A stretch of 37,825 nt of DNA, from contig JACDHG010000003.1 in assembly GCA_013821195.1 (NCBI GenBank), forward strand, positions 1 through 37,825. The letters run 5' to 3'. A program made the position numbers and the translations under genes. Below, piece after piece: positions 1 to 8,279 of the stretch (its first letter is position 1; each line of letters opens with the position of its first letter). A model generated the notes under the pieces. That model was not told the DNA's origin, made no database searches, and was given only the letters and a program-made list of their open reading frames with translations. Origin of the DNA: Propionibacteriales bacterium (GTDB lineage Bacteria; Actinomycetota; Actinomycetes; Propionibacteriales; Nocardioidaceae).

Positions 1-1
1 G

Positions 2-1357
2 ACCCAGGTCGACCTCGCCCGGCAGGTGGCGTTCGACGCCTTGTGTCGGGTCGCCGACGAGGACGCCTACCTCAACCTCGCGCTCGCCCGGTTGCGAGAC
101 GAGCGAGGGATCTCGGGGCGCGACGCCGCCTTCGCGACGGAGCTCGCGGCCGGCACAGCCCGGATGCAGGGCGCCTACGACGCGGTGCTCGACGCGTGCG
201 TGCGGGATGGCATCGCAGCGCTCCAGCCGGAGGTGGCGGTCGCACTGCGGATGGGCGTGCATCAGCTGCTGTCGATGCGCGTGCCGCCGCACGCGGCAGT
301 CGGTACGACGGTGGAGCTGGTGCGCGCGGCCGTCGGCGAGCGACCGGTGCGACTCACCAACGCAGTCCTGCGCGCGGTCGGTGGACGCAGTCTCGACGAT
401 TGGCTCGACATCTGCGCGCCGCCCCGTGGCAGTGACCTGCTGGGCCACCTGTCTGTGCGGTTCTCCCATCCCCGCTGGATCGTCGAGGAGTTCTCGCGGC
501 TGGTCGGTGCCGACACTGAGCTCGAAGCGCTCCTGACCGCCGACAACGACGCGCCGGCGGTCACGCTCGCCCTTCGGCCCGGTCTGATCGACCTGGCTGA
601 CTTGCTCGAGCTTGGCGCGGACACTGTGAGCGCCGGGCGCTGGTCGCCGTACGCCGCGGTGGTCAGCGGGGGAGACCCCGGCGCGATCGCAGCGGTCCGG
701 GACGGCCGCGCCGGTGTGCAGGACGAGGGGTCGCAGCTCGCCGCGCTGATGCTGGCGAGGGCTGGAATCCGGGGACGAGACACCCGGTGGCTCGACCTGT
801 GCGCCGGTCCCGGCGGGAAATCGGCACTGCTGACCGGGATCGCCCGCCAGCGCGGCGCGACGTTGGTGGCCGCTGAGCGCCTGGAGCACCGGGCGCGGCT
901 CGTGCGCTCGTCGCTGCGAGGCTTCGGGGCAGCCGGGACCGTGGTCTGCGTCGACGGGACCAGGCCGGCCTGGGCTACGGCGGCCTTCGACCGCGTCCTC
1001 GTGGACGCACCCTGCAGCGGGCTTGGCGCTCTGCGTCGCCGTCCGGAGGCGCGGTGGCGACGGACCCGTGCCGACGTCGAGACGCTGGTTCCGCTCCAGC
1101 GCTCGCTGTTGGGTGCCGCGCTCGACGCGGTGCGGCGCGGTGGAGTGGTGGCGTACGTGACGTGCTCACCGGCGGTGGATGAGACGCGCGGGGTGGTGGA
1201 CGCGGTGTGTGAGGCGCGGACCGACGTACGCAAGGTGGACGCGCGGCCGCTCCTGCCGGACGTGCCACGCCTCGGCGACGGACCGCACGTCCAGCTTTGG
1301 CCACACGTGCACGGCACCGACGCCATGTTCGTGTCCCTGCTGCGCCGCCTCGACTGA
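2..1357 (+). CDS. rsmB: 16S rRNA (cytosine-C5) methyltransferase RsmB, 5' end cut by window
   Basis: Methylates a cytosine (C967 in E. coli numbering) of 16S rRNA using SAM. The reading frame is open to the window edge and residues before the first GTG (position 26) already look like family sequence, so the true start is probably upstream. The N-terminal ~140 residues resemble the NusB-like RNA-binding domain. The C-terminal Rossmann methyltransferase shows the SAM loop LCAGPGGKS, the VDAPCSGLG motif with one conserved Cys, and the VTCSP motif with the second (catalytic) Cys, as in RsmB/NOP2 enzymes. It is followed after a strong hairpin by rpe, the usual actinobacterial neighbour. Confidence 0.93.
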   Translation, partial: TQVDLARQVAFDALCRVADEDAYLNLALARLRDERGISGRDAAFATELAAGTARMQGAYDAVLDACVRDGIAALQPEVAVALRMGVHQLLSMRVPPHAAVGTTVELVRAAVGERPVRLTNAVLRAVGGRSLDDWLDICAPPRGSDLLGHLSVRFSHPRWIVEEFSRLVGADTELEALLTADNDAPAVTLALRPGLIDLADLLELGADTVSAGRWSPYAAVVSGGDPGAIAAVRDGRAGVQDEGSQLAALMLARAGIRGRDTRWLDLCAGPGGKSALLTGIARQRGATLVAAERLEHRARLVRSSLRGFGAAGTVVCVDGTRPAWATAAFDRVLVDAPCSGLGALRRRPEARWRRTRADVETLVPLQRSLLGAALDAVRRGGVVAYVTCSPAVDETRGVVDAVCEARTDVRKVDARPLLPDVPRLGDGPHVQLWPHVHGTDAMFVSLLRRLD

Positions 1358-1404
1358 AGGATCCGACTTTGGCGTGCCCGGGGGTGACGCCACGGTCGGA
1401 TCCT
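1358..1404 (+). terminator. Strong hairpin between rsmB and rpe (terminator-like, no T tract)
   Basis: Starts at the base after the rsmB stop codon. Outer arms AGGATCCGAC (1358-1367) and GTCGGATCCT (1395-1404) are perfectly complementary. After a 2x2 internal loop, inner arms TGGCGT (1370-1375) and ACGCCA (1387-1392) pair around an 11-nt loop. No run of T follows, so it may be a factor-assisted or 3'-end-stabilising hairpin rather than a classical intrinsic terminator. Confidence 0.6.
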
Positions 1405-1415
1405 GGCGCGATGGC

Positions 1416-1421
1416 TAGACT
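1416..1421 (+). promoter_or_regulatory. Predicted -10 box for leaderless rpe mRNA
   Basis: TAGACT lies 9 nt before the rpe ATG at 1431 and matches the actinobacterial TANNNT -10 form. A start site about 7 nt downstream of the hexamer would leave only about 3 nt of leader. No Shine-Dalgarno sequence is present before the ATG, which agrees with leaderless translation. Inferred from sequence only. Confidence 0.5.
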
Positions 1422-1430
1422 CCTGGACCC

Positions 1431-2084
1431 ATGGGCATCCAGATCTCACCGAGCATCCTGTCGGCCGACTTCGCCAACCTACGCGCGGCTGCCGAGTCCG
1501 TCGCTGCCGCCGACTGGCTTCACGTGGACGTCATGGACAACCACTTCGTCCCCAACCTCACTGTGGGCGTCCCTGTCGTCGAGTCGCTCGCGAAGGTGGC
1601 GACGCAGCCACTCGACTGTCATTTGATGATCGAGGACCCCGACAGGTGGGCGTCCGCGTTCGTCGAGGCTGGAGCGAGCAGTGTCACGTTCCATGTGGAG
1701 GCCTGCGGTGCCCCCGTGCGGCTGGCTCGTGAGCTGCGGGCCATGGAGGCGAGGGCGGGGATGGCGCTCAAGCCGGCAACCCCCATCGAGCCCTACGAGG
1801 ACCTCCTCGGCGAGCTCGACATGGTGCTGATCATGACGGTCGAGCCCGGCTTCGGAGGGCAGAAGTTCCTGGACGTGTGTCTGCCGAAGATCGCCAGGGC
1901 CCGGGCAATGCTGGACCGACTCGACGCCGACATCTGGCTGCAGGTCGACGGAGGGGTGTCTGCTGAGACGATCGAACGTTGCGCCGAGGCAGGGGCCGAC
2001 AACTTCGTCGCGGGTTCCGCCGTGTTCGGTGCTGCTGACCCCGACGCGATAGTGCGGCAGTTGCGCGCCCTCGCCACCCGCTGA
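1431..2084 (+). CDS. rpe: Ribulose-phosphate 3-epimerase
   Basis: Interconverts ribulose 5-phosphate and xylulose 5-phosphate in the cytosolic pentose phosphate pathway; ribulose 5-phosphate is also the substrate of the DHBP synthase half of RibBA in the next operon. The 217-residue protein has normal length and the TIM-barrel signatures [10 protein letters not shown] at the N terminus, [33 protein letters not shown] and LQVDGGV, which carry the metal and phosphate ligands. There is no ribosome-binding site before the ATG, but a TAGACT box sits 9 nt upstream, so a leaderless transcript is likely. Confidence 0.96.
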   Translation: MGIQISPSILSADFANLRAAAESVAAADWLHVDVMDNHFVPNLTVGVPVVESLAKVATQPLDCHLMIEDPDRWASAFVEAGASSVTFHVEACGAPVRLARELRAMEARAGMALKPATPIEPYEDLLGELDMVLIMTVEPGFGGQKFLDVCLPKIARARAMLDRLDADIWLQVDGGVSAETIERCAEAGADNFVAGSAVFGAADPDAIVRQLRALATR

Positions 2085-2103
2085 GGCAGCGGTGACCATT
2101 CGC

Positions 2104-2169
2104 CGCGGCATCCGGGACCTCTCGGCGCGGCATAGGTGACTCCTCGGCGCGGCATTCGGGACCTCTCGG
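2104..2169 (+). repeat. Three tandem 22-bp repeats upstream of the riboflavin operon
   Basis: Units at 2104-2125, 2126-2147 and 2148-2169, each beginning CGCGGCAT and ending CTCGG. Units 1 and 3 differ at one base; unit 2 diverges in the middle eight or so bases. They occupy most of the gap between rpe and the FMN riboswitch. On the minus strand each unit contains ATGCCGCG preceded by a purine-rich stretch, but no convincing gene follows. No function is recognised. Confidence 0.85.
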
Positions 2170-2192
2170 CATGAGGGGGTGGCGGCTGGTGC

Positions 2193-2198
2193 CATACT
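2193..2198 (+). promoter_or_regulatory. Possible extended -10 box for the riboflavin operon
   Basis: TGCCATACT (2190-2198) resembles an extended -10 (TGN followed by a one-mismatch TATACT). It would start transcription near 2205, about 20 nt before the first riboswitch stem. No good -35 hexamer is visible, so this is a tentative call. Confidence 0.35.
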
Positions 2199-2223
2199 TG
2201 GCGGTGACGAGTGTTCAACGCTC

Positions 2224-2351
2224 GCGTGCTCCGGGGTCGGTGAAATTCCGAGCCGGCGGTGACAGTCCGCGACCCGGCCACCTGATGGTGGTCGGTTGAG
2301 CCGGTGGAATTCCGGGACCGACGGTGAGAGTCCGGATGGGAGGATGCACGC
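2224..2351 (+). ncRNA. FMN riboswitch (RFN element)
   Basis: The conserved RFN blocks are all present in order: GGGTCGGTGAAATTCCGA, GCCGGCGGTGACAGTCCGCG, a variable stem (2272-2298), GCCGGTGGAATTCCGGGACC, GACGGTGAGAGTCCGGATGG and GAGGATGCAC. The closing P1 helix is perfect: GCGTGC (2224-2229) with GCACGC (2346-2351). It binds FMN and is expected to lower expression of the ribD-ribE-ribM-ribBA-ribH operon when flavin is plentiful. The 140 nt between it and ribD contain no T-tract terminator, so control of translation initiation or a factor-dependent terminator is more likely than intrinsic termination. Confidence 0.97.
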
Positions 2352-2491
2352 CGACGCATGGACGACGACGCCACGGGCGGCGCGGGTCTCGCAAGGTGTG
2401 TGAGCGCCTCGCGCGGTTCGACCCCCAGACGTCGCGGCCTTGCTCGGAGCCCCCGGAGTCGCGCGACACGGCGCGAACGGACGGGCCCGCA

Positions 2492-3517
2492 ATGGCAGAC
2501 GACGCGGAGGTACTGGCAATGCGCCAGACCTTCGCGCTTGCCTGCACACCCGGTGTCCCGCTTGGCCCCAACCCGCGCGTCGGCGCTGTCGTCATCGGTG
2601 TGGATGGCCACGTGCTGGGCGCTGGCTTCCATCGCGGGTCGGGGACCGCCCACGCAGAGATCGACGCACTGTCGATGGTGGGACCTGAGGCCAAGGGCAG
2701 CACTGTCGTGGTCAGCCTCGAGCCCTGCAACCATGCCGGTCGCACACCACCGTGTGCTCGGGCGCTGATCGATGCCGGCGTACGACGGGTCGTGTACGCC
2801 CAGACCGACCCCAACCCGGTGGCCTCAGGCGGCGCCACGACCCTGCGGGCCGCAGGCGTGGATATCGAGGGTGGGGTCCTCGCGGCCGAGGCCGCTCTCG
2901 TCAACGAGGCGTGGAGCTTCTCGATGCAGGCACGACGCCCCTTCGTCACGTGGAAGCTCGCCACGACGCTCGACGGACGAGCGGCGGCCGCCGACGGCAC
3001 CAGCAGGTGGATCACCGGGCCCGCCGCCCGCACCGACGTCCACCGGCTCCGCGCACGGTGCGACGCGCTCCTCGTGGGTGCGGGCACCGTCGAGATCGAC
3101 GACCCGCGGCTCACTGTGCGCGGAGAGGATGACGAGCCGCTGCCCAGGGAGCTGCAGCCGCTCCGGGTCGTCATGGGCACTCGGCGGCTCGACCCCGCTG
3201 CCGCGGTGTTCGACGGGACCGCCGACACACGGGTCCTGAAGACGCGCGACCCCGCCAATGCCCTGTCCGTCCTGTTCGCCGACGACCGGCAGCATGTCTG
3301 GCTCGAAGGTGGCCCGACCCTGGCTGCGTCCTTCGCCCGCGCGGGTCTCGTCGACGAGCTGATCGCGTACGTCGCTCCAGCCCTGCTCGGGGCCGGCCGG
3401 TCGACCGTGGGAGATCTCGGGGTCGCCACCATTGCCGACACTCACCGCTTCGACCTCCTCGAGGCAGTCCGGGTCGGTGACGACGTCCGGATGACCATGC
3501 GTCGGAAGGAGAGCTGA
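2492..3517 (+). CDS. ribD: Bifunctional riboflavin-specific deaminase/reductase RibD
   Basis: Carries out the second and third steps of riboflavin synthesis: deamination, then NADPH-dependent side-chain reduction, of the pyrimidine made from GTP. The N-terminal deaminase has the zinc motifs HAEIDAL and PCNHAGRTPPC and the PNPRVGAVV signature. The C-terminal reductase domain starts near RRPFVTWKLATTLDGR and contains GAGTVEIDDPRLTVR and EGGPTLAASF. The frame is open back into the riboswitch, but translation there is implausible. ATG 2492 gives 341 residues and an N terminus like homologues. ATG 2519 is the alternative and has the better ribosome-binding site (GGAGG, 2506-2510, 8 nt away). The stop overlaps the ribE start (TGATG). 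Confidence 0.95.
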   Translation: MADDAEVLAMRQTFALACTPGVPLGPNPRVGAVVIGVDGHVLGAGFHRGSGTAHAEIDALSMVGPEAKGSTVVVSLEPCNHAGRTPPCARALIDAGVRRVVYAQTDPNPVASGGATTLRAAGVDIEGGVLAAEAALVNEAWSFSMQARRPFVTWKLATTLDGRAAAADGTSRWITGPAARTDVHRLRARCDALLVGAGTVEIDDPRLTVRGEDDEPLPRELQPLRVVMGTRRLDPAAAVFDGTADTRVLKTRDPANALSVLFADDRQHVWLEGGPTLAASFARAGLVDELIAYVAPALLGAGRSTVGDLGVATIADTHRFDLLEAVRVGDDVRMTMRRKES

Positions 3518-4215
3518 TGTTCACCGGCATCGTGGAGGAGCTCGGGGAGGTCGTCACGCTGGACCTTCTCGGTGACTCCGCGCGGCTGACGGTGCGAGGT
3601 CCGAAGGTCGTGTCGGACGCGGCACCGGGTGACTCGATCGCGGTGAACGGGTGCTGCCTCACGGTGGTGGAGCGGAGCGACGAGACGTTCGGTGTGGACG
3701 TGATGGCGGAGAGCCTCGACAAGACGTCGCTCGGGGACCTGCACCCAGGCAGTCTGGTCAACCTCGAACGCGCCCTCACGGCGCACGGTCGTCTCGGTGG
3801 CCACATCGTGCAAGGACACGTGGACGGGACCGGAACGGTCACGAGCCGGAGGTCCAGCGAGCACTGGGACGTCGTCTGGATCAGCCTGCCTGTCGACCTG
3901 GCCCGCTACGTCGCCATGAAGGGCTCGATCACGGTCGACGGGGTCTCGCTGACCGTCAGCGGTCTGAGCGACGGCGACCGACCGGCCTTCAGCGTCAGCC
4001 TCATCCCGACAACCCTCGAGCTGACAACGCTCGGCCACAAGAGGGCCGGCGACCCCGTCAACCTCGAGGTCGATGTCCTCGCGAAGTACGTCGAGCGGCA
4101 GCTCGGCGGACCATCGGGTGCAGTCGTCGAGCGGCAGCTCGGCGGACCATTGGGCGCAGTCGTCGAGCGGCTGCTCGACCTGTCGCCCGTCCTGCGGAAG
4201 GAGAACCCCGCATGA
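3517..4215 (+). CDS. ribE: Riboflavin synthase, alpha subunit
   Basis: Dismutates two 6,7-dimethyl-8-ribityllumazine molecules into riboflavin and the pyrimidine precursor. The two homologous beta-barrel halves are visible: MFTGIVEELG with VNGCCLTV in the first, and GHIVQGHVDGTG with VDGVSLTVSG in the second. The family is usually about 200-215 residues; this one is 232 because of an unusual C-terminal tail made of a 12-residue tandem repeat (VERQLGGPSGAV, VERQLGGPLGAV, then a degenerate VERLLD). The ATG overlaps the ribD stop and the stop overlaps the ribM start (ATGA), so translation is probably coupled along the operon. Confidence 0.96.
   Translation: MFTGIVEELGEVVTLDLLGDSARLTVRGPKVVSDAAPGDSIAVNGCCLTVVERSDETFGVDVMAESLDKTSLGDLHPGSLVNLERALTAHGRLGGHIVQGHVDGTGTVTSRRSSEHWDVVWISLPVDLARYVAMKGSITVDGVSLTVSGLSDGDRPAFSVSLIPTTLELTTLGHKRAGDPVNLEVDVLAKYVERQLGGPSGAVVERQLGGPLGAVVERLLDLSPVLRKENPA
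4091..4176 (+). repeat. 36-bp in-frame tandem repeat at the 3' end of ribE
   Basis: Copies at 4091-4126 and 4127-4162, followed by a 14-nt partial third at 4163-4176. The two full copies differ at only two positions. The period is a multiple of three, so it adds the 12-residue units described under ribE without breaking the frame. Near identity suggests a recent duplication. Confidence 0.9.
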
Positions 4216-4916
4216 ACCCTCTGAGCTATTTGCTCGAGCACTCCTGGGTGATCGCCGGAACGCCGATCCTGGTCCGCGAGGTCGTCGGCAACGGCTTCGG
4301 CCTGGCGAGCGCCTTCTTCGGGATGCGCCGCCTGACGTGGGCCTGGCCGGTCGGCATGATCGGCAACGCGTTGCTGTTCACCGTCTTCGTCGGCGGCATC
4401 TTCGACAAGCCGCAGGAGAACGACCTGTGGGGTCAGGCCGCCCGGCAGGTGTTCTTCTTCGCGGTGAGCGCCTACGGGTGGTGGCGGTGGCGCAGGAGCC
4501 AGCGGGCCGGCGGGTCGACCGACGGACGGGCGATCGCGCCGCGCTGGGCGTCGGCGAACGAGCTACGGGCGATGATCGTGGCGGCCGGAGTCCTCATGGC
4601 GGTCTTCATCCCGATCTTGGCGCGTCTCGACTCGTACGGCCCGGTCCCCGACGCATGGATCCTCACCGGCAGCATCCTGGCGACGTACGGGATGGCGCGC
4701 GGCTACGTCGAGTTCTGGTGGATCTGGATCGGGGTCGACGCGGTGGGCGTGCCGCTGCTGATCCGGGCGGAGTACTACCCGAGCGCGGTGCTGTACCTGG
4801 TGTACGGCGTCTTCTGCCTGGTCGGCTTCGTCGCGTGGTCGTCGGCCGAGAAGCGAGTGATCGAGAAGGCCGGTGACGTGGAGCAGCTCGAGCCGGTGGA
4901 GGGACAGCATGTGTGA
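4212..4916 (+). CDS. ribM: PnuC/RibM-family riboflavin transporter
   Basis: Membrane protein of 234 residues with about seven hydrophobic segments and the aromatic-rich PnuC-like pattern (for example [28 protein letters not shown] and [16 protein letters not shown]). PnuC-type carriers move vitamin precursors by facilitated diffusion. Members inside actinobacterial rib operons (RibM, also called PnuX) import riboflavin, so position and riboswitch control favour riboflavin over nicotinamide riboside. ATG 4212 overlaps the ribE stop; the much longer open frame upstream is only a shadow of ribE. Its 3' end overlaps ribBA by 8 nt. Confidence 0.88.
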   Translation: MNPLSYLLEHSWVIAGTPILVREVVGNGFGLASAFFGMRRLTWAWPVGMIGNALLFTVFVGGIFDKPQENDLWGQAARQVFFFAVSAYGWWRWRRSQRAGGSTDGRAIAPRWASANELRAMIVAAGVLMAVFIPILARLDSYGPVPDAWILTGSILATYGMARGYVEFWWIWIGVDAVGVPLLIRAEYYPSAVLYLVYGVFCLVGFVAWSSAEKRVIEKAGDVEQLEPVEGQHV

Positions 4917-6192
4917 CAGAGCCACCCTGCGACTCGACACCATCGAGCGCGCGATCTCCGACATCGCTGCCGGCAAGGCCGTCGTGGTGGTCGACGACGA
5001 GGATCGCGAGAACGAGGGCGACATCGTCTTCGCCGCGAGCGATGCGACGGCAACCCTGTTGGCGTTCACGATCCGCCACACCAGCGGCGTGATCTGCGTG
5101 CCGATGGAGGGTTCGGCGCTCGACCGGCTCGGCATCCCGCTGATGACTGCGCAGAACCGGGACCGGATGCGGACGGCGTACACCATCTCCGTCGACGCCA
5201 CCGACGCCATCACGACGGGGATCTCCGCAGCCGACCGGGCGCGCACGATCCAGGTGCTGGCGAGCTCCTCCAGCACCGCAGCTGACCTGACGCGGCCCGG
5301 ACACGTGTTCCCGCTGCGCTACCGCGAGGGTGGGGTGCTGGTCCGGCGCGGTCACACCGAGGCGGCGGTCGACCTGGCCCGGTTGGCAGGCCACACCCCT
5401 GCCGCTGTCATCGCGGAGATCGTCAACGACGACGGAACGATGAGGCGAGACTCTGACCTGCGTGAGTTCGCCGACGAGCATGGGCTCGCACTCATCTCGA
5501 TCGCCGACCTCGCCCGGTACCGCAACCGGCACGAGCAGCAGATCGTCAGGGTGGTCGAGACGCCGCTGCCCACCGAGCACGGCACGTTCCAGGCGCACGG
5601 CTACCGGCACCTGATCGACGACTCCGAGCAGATCGCCCTGGTCTACGGGGATATCAGCGACGGGAAAGACGTCCTGGTGCGGGTGCACTCGGAGTGCCTC
5701 ACCGGTGATGTCTTCGGGTCCCGACGGTGCGACTGCGGGTCCCAGCTGCGGGCGGCGCTCGCAGCCGTCACGGCCGAGGGGCGTGGCGTTGTCGTCTACC
5801 TGCGCGGACACGAGGGCCGTGGCATCGGCCTGGTACGCAAGCTGCAGGCCTATGCGTTGCAGGACAGCGGCAGCGACACCGTTGACGCGAACCTCGCCCT
5901 TGGGATGCCGGCCGATGCCCGCGACTACGCCACCGGCGCGCAGATCCTGCGTGAGCTCGGCGTCAGGTCGGTGTGGCTGCTCACGAACAACCCCGCCAAA
6001 CGGCTCGCGCTCGAGACGTACGGCGTCGAGGTGACCAGGCGGATCGCGGTACCTGCCAGCCCACACGGCGACAACGAGCACTATCTCGCCACCAAACGTG
6101 ACCGGATGGGTCACGAGCTCGACCACCTGACATTCGGGTCGGCGCCCGCCACCACCATCCCCGCCCGCATCGACAAGGGACGCCTGCCATGA
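4909..6192 (+). CDS. ribBA: Bifunctional DHBP synthase / GTP cyclohydrolase II
   Basis: Supplies both riboflavin precursors: 3,4-dihydroxy-2-butanone 4-phosphate from ribulose 5-phosphate, and the pyrimidine intermediate from GTP. The N-terminal RibB half has the acidic metal-binding loop [10 protein letters not shown] (residues 29-38) and [20 protein letters not shown]. The C-terminal RibA half has the zinc motif with three cysteines ([19 protein letters not shown]) and [10 protein letters not shown]. Start ATG 4909 is preceded by GGAGGG (4898-4903) and gives 427 residues; an in-frame GTG at 4873 would lie deeper inside ribM. The stop overlaps ribH (ATGA). Confidence 0.95.
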   Translation: MCDRATLRLDTIERAISDIAAGKAVVVVDDEDRENEGDIVFAASDATATLLAFTIRHTSGVICVPMEGSALDRLGIPLMTAQNRDRMRTAYTISVDATDAITTGISAADRARTIQVLASSSSTAADLTRPGHVFPLRYREGGVLVRRGHTEAAVDLARLAGHTPAAVIAEIVNDDGTMRRDSDLREFADEHGLALISIADLARYRNRHEQQIVRVVETPLPTEHGTFQAHGYRHLIDDSEQIALVYGDISDGKDVLVRVHSECLTGDVFGSRRCDCGSQLRAALAAVTAEGRGVVVYLRGHEGRGIGLVRKLQAYALQDSGSDTVDANLALGMPADARDYATGAQILRELGVRSVWLLTNNPAKRLALETYGVEVTRRIAVPASPHGDNEHYLATKRDRMGHELDHLTFGSAPATTIPARIDKGRLP

Positions 6193-6716
6193 GCCGATCT
6201 GGTCAACCCGCACTCGCACCACTCGACGGCAGCGGGCTGCGCGTCGGGGTGGTGGCGGCGCAGTGGCACACCGAGGTGATGGACGGGCTGCTCGCCGGTG
6301 CTGCCCGAGCCCTTGCCGATGCCGGCGTCGACAAGGTCGCCGTCGTGCGAGTCCCAGGCGGCTTCGAGCTGCCGGTCGTCGCGCAAGCGCTCGCACAGCA
6401 GGGGCATGACGCGGTGGTTGCGTTGGGAGTGGTGGTGCGCGGCGGCACCCCTCACTTCGACTATGTGTGCAGGGCGGTGACGGAGGGGCTTAGCCGGGCC
6501 GCGCTCGGCTGCGGTGTCCCGGTCGGTTTCGGCGTACTGACGTGTGACGACGTCGACCAGGCGCGGGACAGGGCGGGCCTCGAGGGCTCCTCCGAGGACA
6601 AGGGCTACGAGGCGACGCACGCCGCCCTGTCGACAGCGTTGACGCTGCGTGGTCTCGTCAGCGGCGATGCCGGGGGAGCCGCATCCCCTAGTCTTGGCGG
6701 TGATGAAGACCTTTGA
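6189..6716 (+). CDS. ribH: 6,7-dimethyl-8-ribityllumazine synthase
   Basis: Condenses the RibD-derived pyrimidine with DHBP to give lumazine, the substrate of RibE. Family motifs are complete: [52 protein letters not shown] and the [10 protein letters not shown] loop. Length is 175 residues with a short glycine/alanine/serine-rich tail. It is the last gene of the riboswitch-controlled operon. The predicted hisE promoter lies inside its last 30 nt. Confidence 0.96.
   Translation: MSRSGQPALAPLDGSGLRVGVVAAQWHTEVMDGLLAGAARALADAGVDKVAVVRVPGGFELPVVAQALAQQGHDAVVALGVVVRGGTPHFDYVCRAVTEGLSRAALGCGVPVGFGVLTCDDVDQARDRAGLEGSSEDKGYEATHAALSTALTLRGLVSGDAGGAASPSLGGDEDL
6689..6694 (+). promoter_or_regulatory. 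Predicted -10 box for leaderless hisE mRNA
   Basis: TAGTCT lies inside the 3' end of ribH, 8 nt before the hisE ATG at 6703 (5 nt before an in-frame GTG at 6700). Transcription starting about 7 nt after the hexamer would begin essentially at the start codon. No ribosome-binding site precedes hisE. Confidence 0.45.
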
Positions 6717-6966
6717 CGAGCTCTTTGCCGAGCTCAGCCACAAGGTGGTGTCGCGTGCGCCCGGGTCCGGCACTGTGGCTGCCGTCGCCGGCGGTGTCCA
6801 CGAGATCGGCAAGAAGCTCGTCGAGGAAGCAGCTGAGTCGTGGATGGCCGCAGAGTACGAGAGCCCGGACCGGACGGCGGAGGAGCTGAGCCAGCTGCTG
6901 TACCACGCCCAGGTGTTGATGATCGCCCGCGGGCTCACCCTCGACGACGTCTACGCCCACCTGTGA
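6703..6966 (+). CDS. hisE: Phosphoribosyl-ATP pyrophosphohydrolase
   Basis: Second step of histidine synthesis, hydrolysing PR-ATP to PR-AMP. The 87-residue all-helical protein begins [11 protein letters not shown] and has the MazG-like metal-binding pattern with [20 protein letters not shown] and the [13 protein letters not shown] helix. GTG 6700 is an equally possible start. The frame stays open further upstream but that part overlaps ribH. The stop overlaps a possible hisG GTG start at 6963. Confidence 0.94.
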   Translation: MKTFDELFAELSHKVVSRAPGSGTVAAVAGGVHEIGKKLVEEAAESWMAAEYESPDRTAEELSQLLYHAQVLMIARGLTLDDVYAHL

Positions 6967-6980
6967 CGACCCCACATCCG

Positions 6981-7826
6981 ATGCTCAAGATCGCCGTTCC
7001 CAACAAGGGTGCGCTGGCCGCCGCCGCCAGCGACCTGCTGCGCGAAGCCGGCTACCGGCAGCGCCGCGACGCCCGCGACCTCGTCGTCGTCGACGCTGCC
7101 AACGACGTCGAGTTCTTCTATCTGCGTCCCCGCGACATCGCGGTGTACGTCGGCGGCGGCACCCTCGACATCGGGCTCACCGGGCGCGACCTCGTCCTCG
7201 ACTCGCGAGCAGCTGTCGAGGAGCGGCAGTCCCTCGGCTTCGGGGCGTCGCGGCTGCACTTCGCCGCCCCTATCGGCTCCGGCCGCACCCTCGAGTCGCT
7301 GCAAGGAGCGCGGATCGCCACGTCGTACGCCGGGGTGCTCGAGGACTACCTGAAGGAGCGGGCTGTGTCCGCCCACGTGATCCGGCTCGACGGGGCGGTC
7401 GAGACCGCGGTGCGCCTCGACGTCGCCGATGTGATCGCCGACGTGGTCGAGACGGGGTCCACCATGCTGCAGGCGGGTCTCGAGACGTTCGGTGAGCCGA
7501 TCCTGCTGTCCGAGGCGGTGCTCGTCACCCGAGCAGGCGCGGGCGACCCCGGCGGCTACGAGATCTTCTCCCGCCGGGTCCGCGGCGTCCTCGTGGCGCG
7601 CAGCTACGTGATGATGGACTACGACATCGAGTCGACGTCGGTGGAGTCGGCCTGTGCGATCACCCCCGGCATCGAGTCGCCGACCGTGTCCCCTCTTCAG
7701 CGCGCCGGTTGGTTCGCCGTCCGCGCGATGGTGCCGCGCGACGATGCTCACCGGGTCATGGACCAGCTGTACGACCTCGGCGCCCGCGGGATCCTGGTGA
7801 CCGACATCCATGCCTGCCGACTCTGA
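6981..7826 (+). CDS. hisG: ATP phosphoribosyltransferase, long form
   Basis: Catalyses the committed step of histidine synthesis (ATP + PRPP to PR-ATP). It starts MLKIAVPNKGALA and has DIGLTGRDLV and the PRPP loop region ADVIADVVETGSTMLQAGL. The C-terminal ~70 residues form the ACT-like regulatory domain of long HisG (ending GARGILVTDIHACRL), so direct feedback inhibition by histidine is expected. ATG 6981 gives 281 residues; GTG 6963, overlapping the hisE stop, would add six residues and allow translational coupling. Confidence 0.94.
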   Translation: MLKIAVPNKGALAAAASDLLREAGYRQRRDARDLVVVDAANDVEFFYLRPRDIAVYVGGGTLDIGLTGRDLVLDSRAAVEERQSLGFGASRLHFAAPIGSGRTLESLQGARIATSYAGVLEDYLKERAVSAHVIRLDGAVETAVRLDVADVIADVVETGSTMLQAGLETFGEPILLSEAVLVTRAGAGDPGGYEIFSRRVRGVLVARSYVMMDYDIESTSVESACAITPGIESPTVSPLQRAGWFAVRAMVPRDDAHRVMDQLYDLGARGILVTDIHACRL

Positions 7827-8277
7827 CGGTCGCGCCCCAGTGAGCCTGCCGCGCACCTACCGGCCGCGTGGAACTCGGGTCGTCGCCGTCGTGGCCGCTA
7901 CGACCCTCGTCGGCGCCGTGACGTTCCTGTGGTCGATGCTGCCGGGCTCGGTGCGAGACGAGTTCACGGTGTTCCAGCGGATGACGGTGCTGGCGCTCTT
8001 CGCGGGCATCGTGGTGGTTCTCTACGGGTTGTTCCGCACGTCGGCGCGTGCCGACGAGTCCGGTCTGCGGGTGGTCAACATCTACAAGGCACGGCAGCTC
8101 GAGTGGCCACAGGTCATCTCGCTGTCGCTCAACCCCAACCGGCCATGGGCGATGCTCGACCTCGCCGACGGTACGACGCTCGCGGTGATGGCGATCCAGA
8201 ACGCCGACGGGGCGAGGGCGTCACGGTCGGCGCGCGAGCTCGCCGGGCTCATAGCCGGCCGCTCGGGTACCGACTGA
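7810..8277 (+). CDS. PH-domain small membrane protein (bPH6-like)
   Basis: A 155-residue protein with two transmembrane segments (roughly residues 24-45 and 58-78) followed by a soluble domain with the bacterial PH pattern (ARADESGLRVVN, RQLEWPQVISLSL, LADGTTLAVMAIQ). Such proteins follow hisG in many related actinobacteria; their function is unknown. Its ATG overlaps the end of hisG by 17 nt, so it is probably in the same transcript. It ends in a convergent region with the DUF1116 gene, within a hairpin-forming element. Confidence 0.8.
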   Translation: MPADSDGRAPVSLPRTYRPRGTRVVAVVAATTLVGAVTFLWSMLPGSVRDEFTVFQRMTVLALFAGIVVVLYGLFRTSARADESGLRVVNIYKARQLEWPQVISLSLNPNRPWAMLDLADGTTLAVMAIQNADGARASRSARELAGLIAGRSGTD

Positions 8278-8279
8278 GA

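Noticed and set aside
2104-2169. CRISPR-like array
   Set aside because: Units are contiguous without spacers and there are no cas genes.
2324-2491. N-terminal extension of ribD into the FMN riboswitch
   Set aside because: It would translate the last conserved riboswitch block, and the residues do not resemble any RibD N terminus.
4663-6396. 577-residue minus-strand open frame opposite ribM/ribBA, and similar long antisense frames (for example 262-1449, 1479-2549, 10356-11435, 31026-32258)
   Set aside because: High GC suppresses stop codons, giving long shadows. Their sequences are arginine/proline-rich or mirror the real genes, without domains or ribosome-binding sites.
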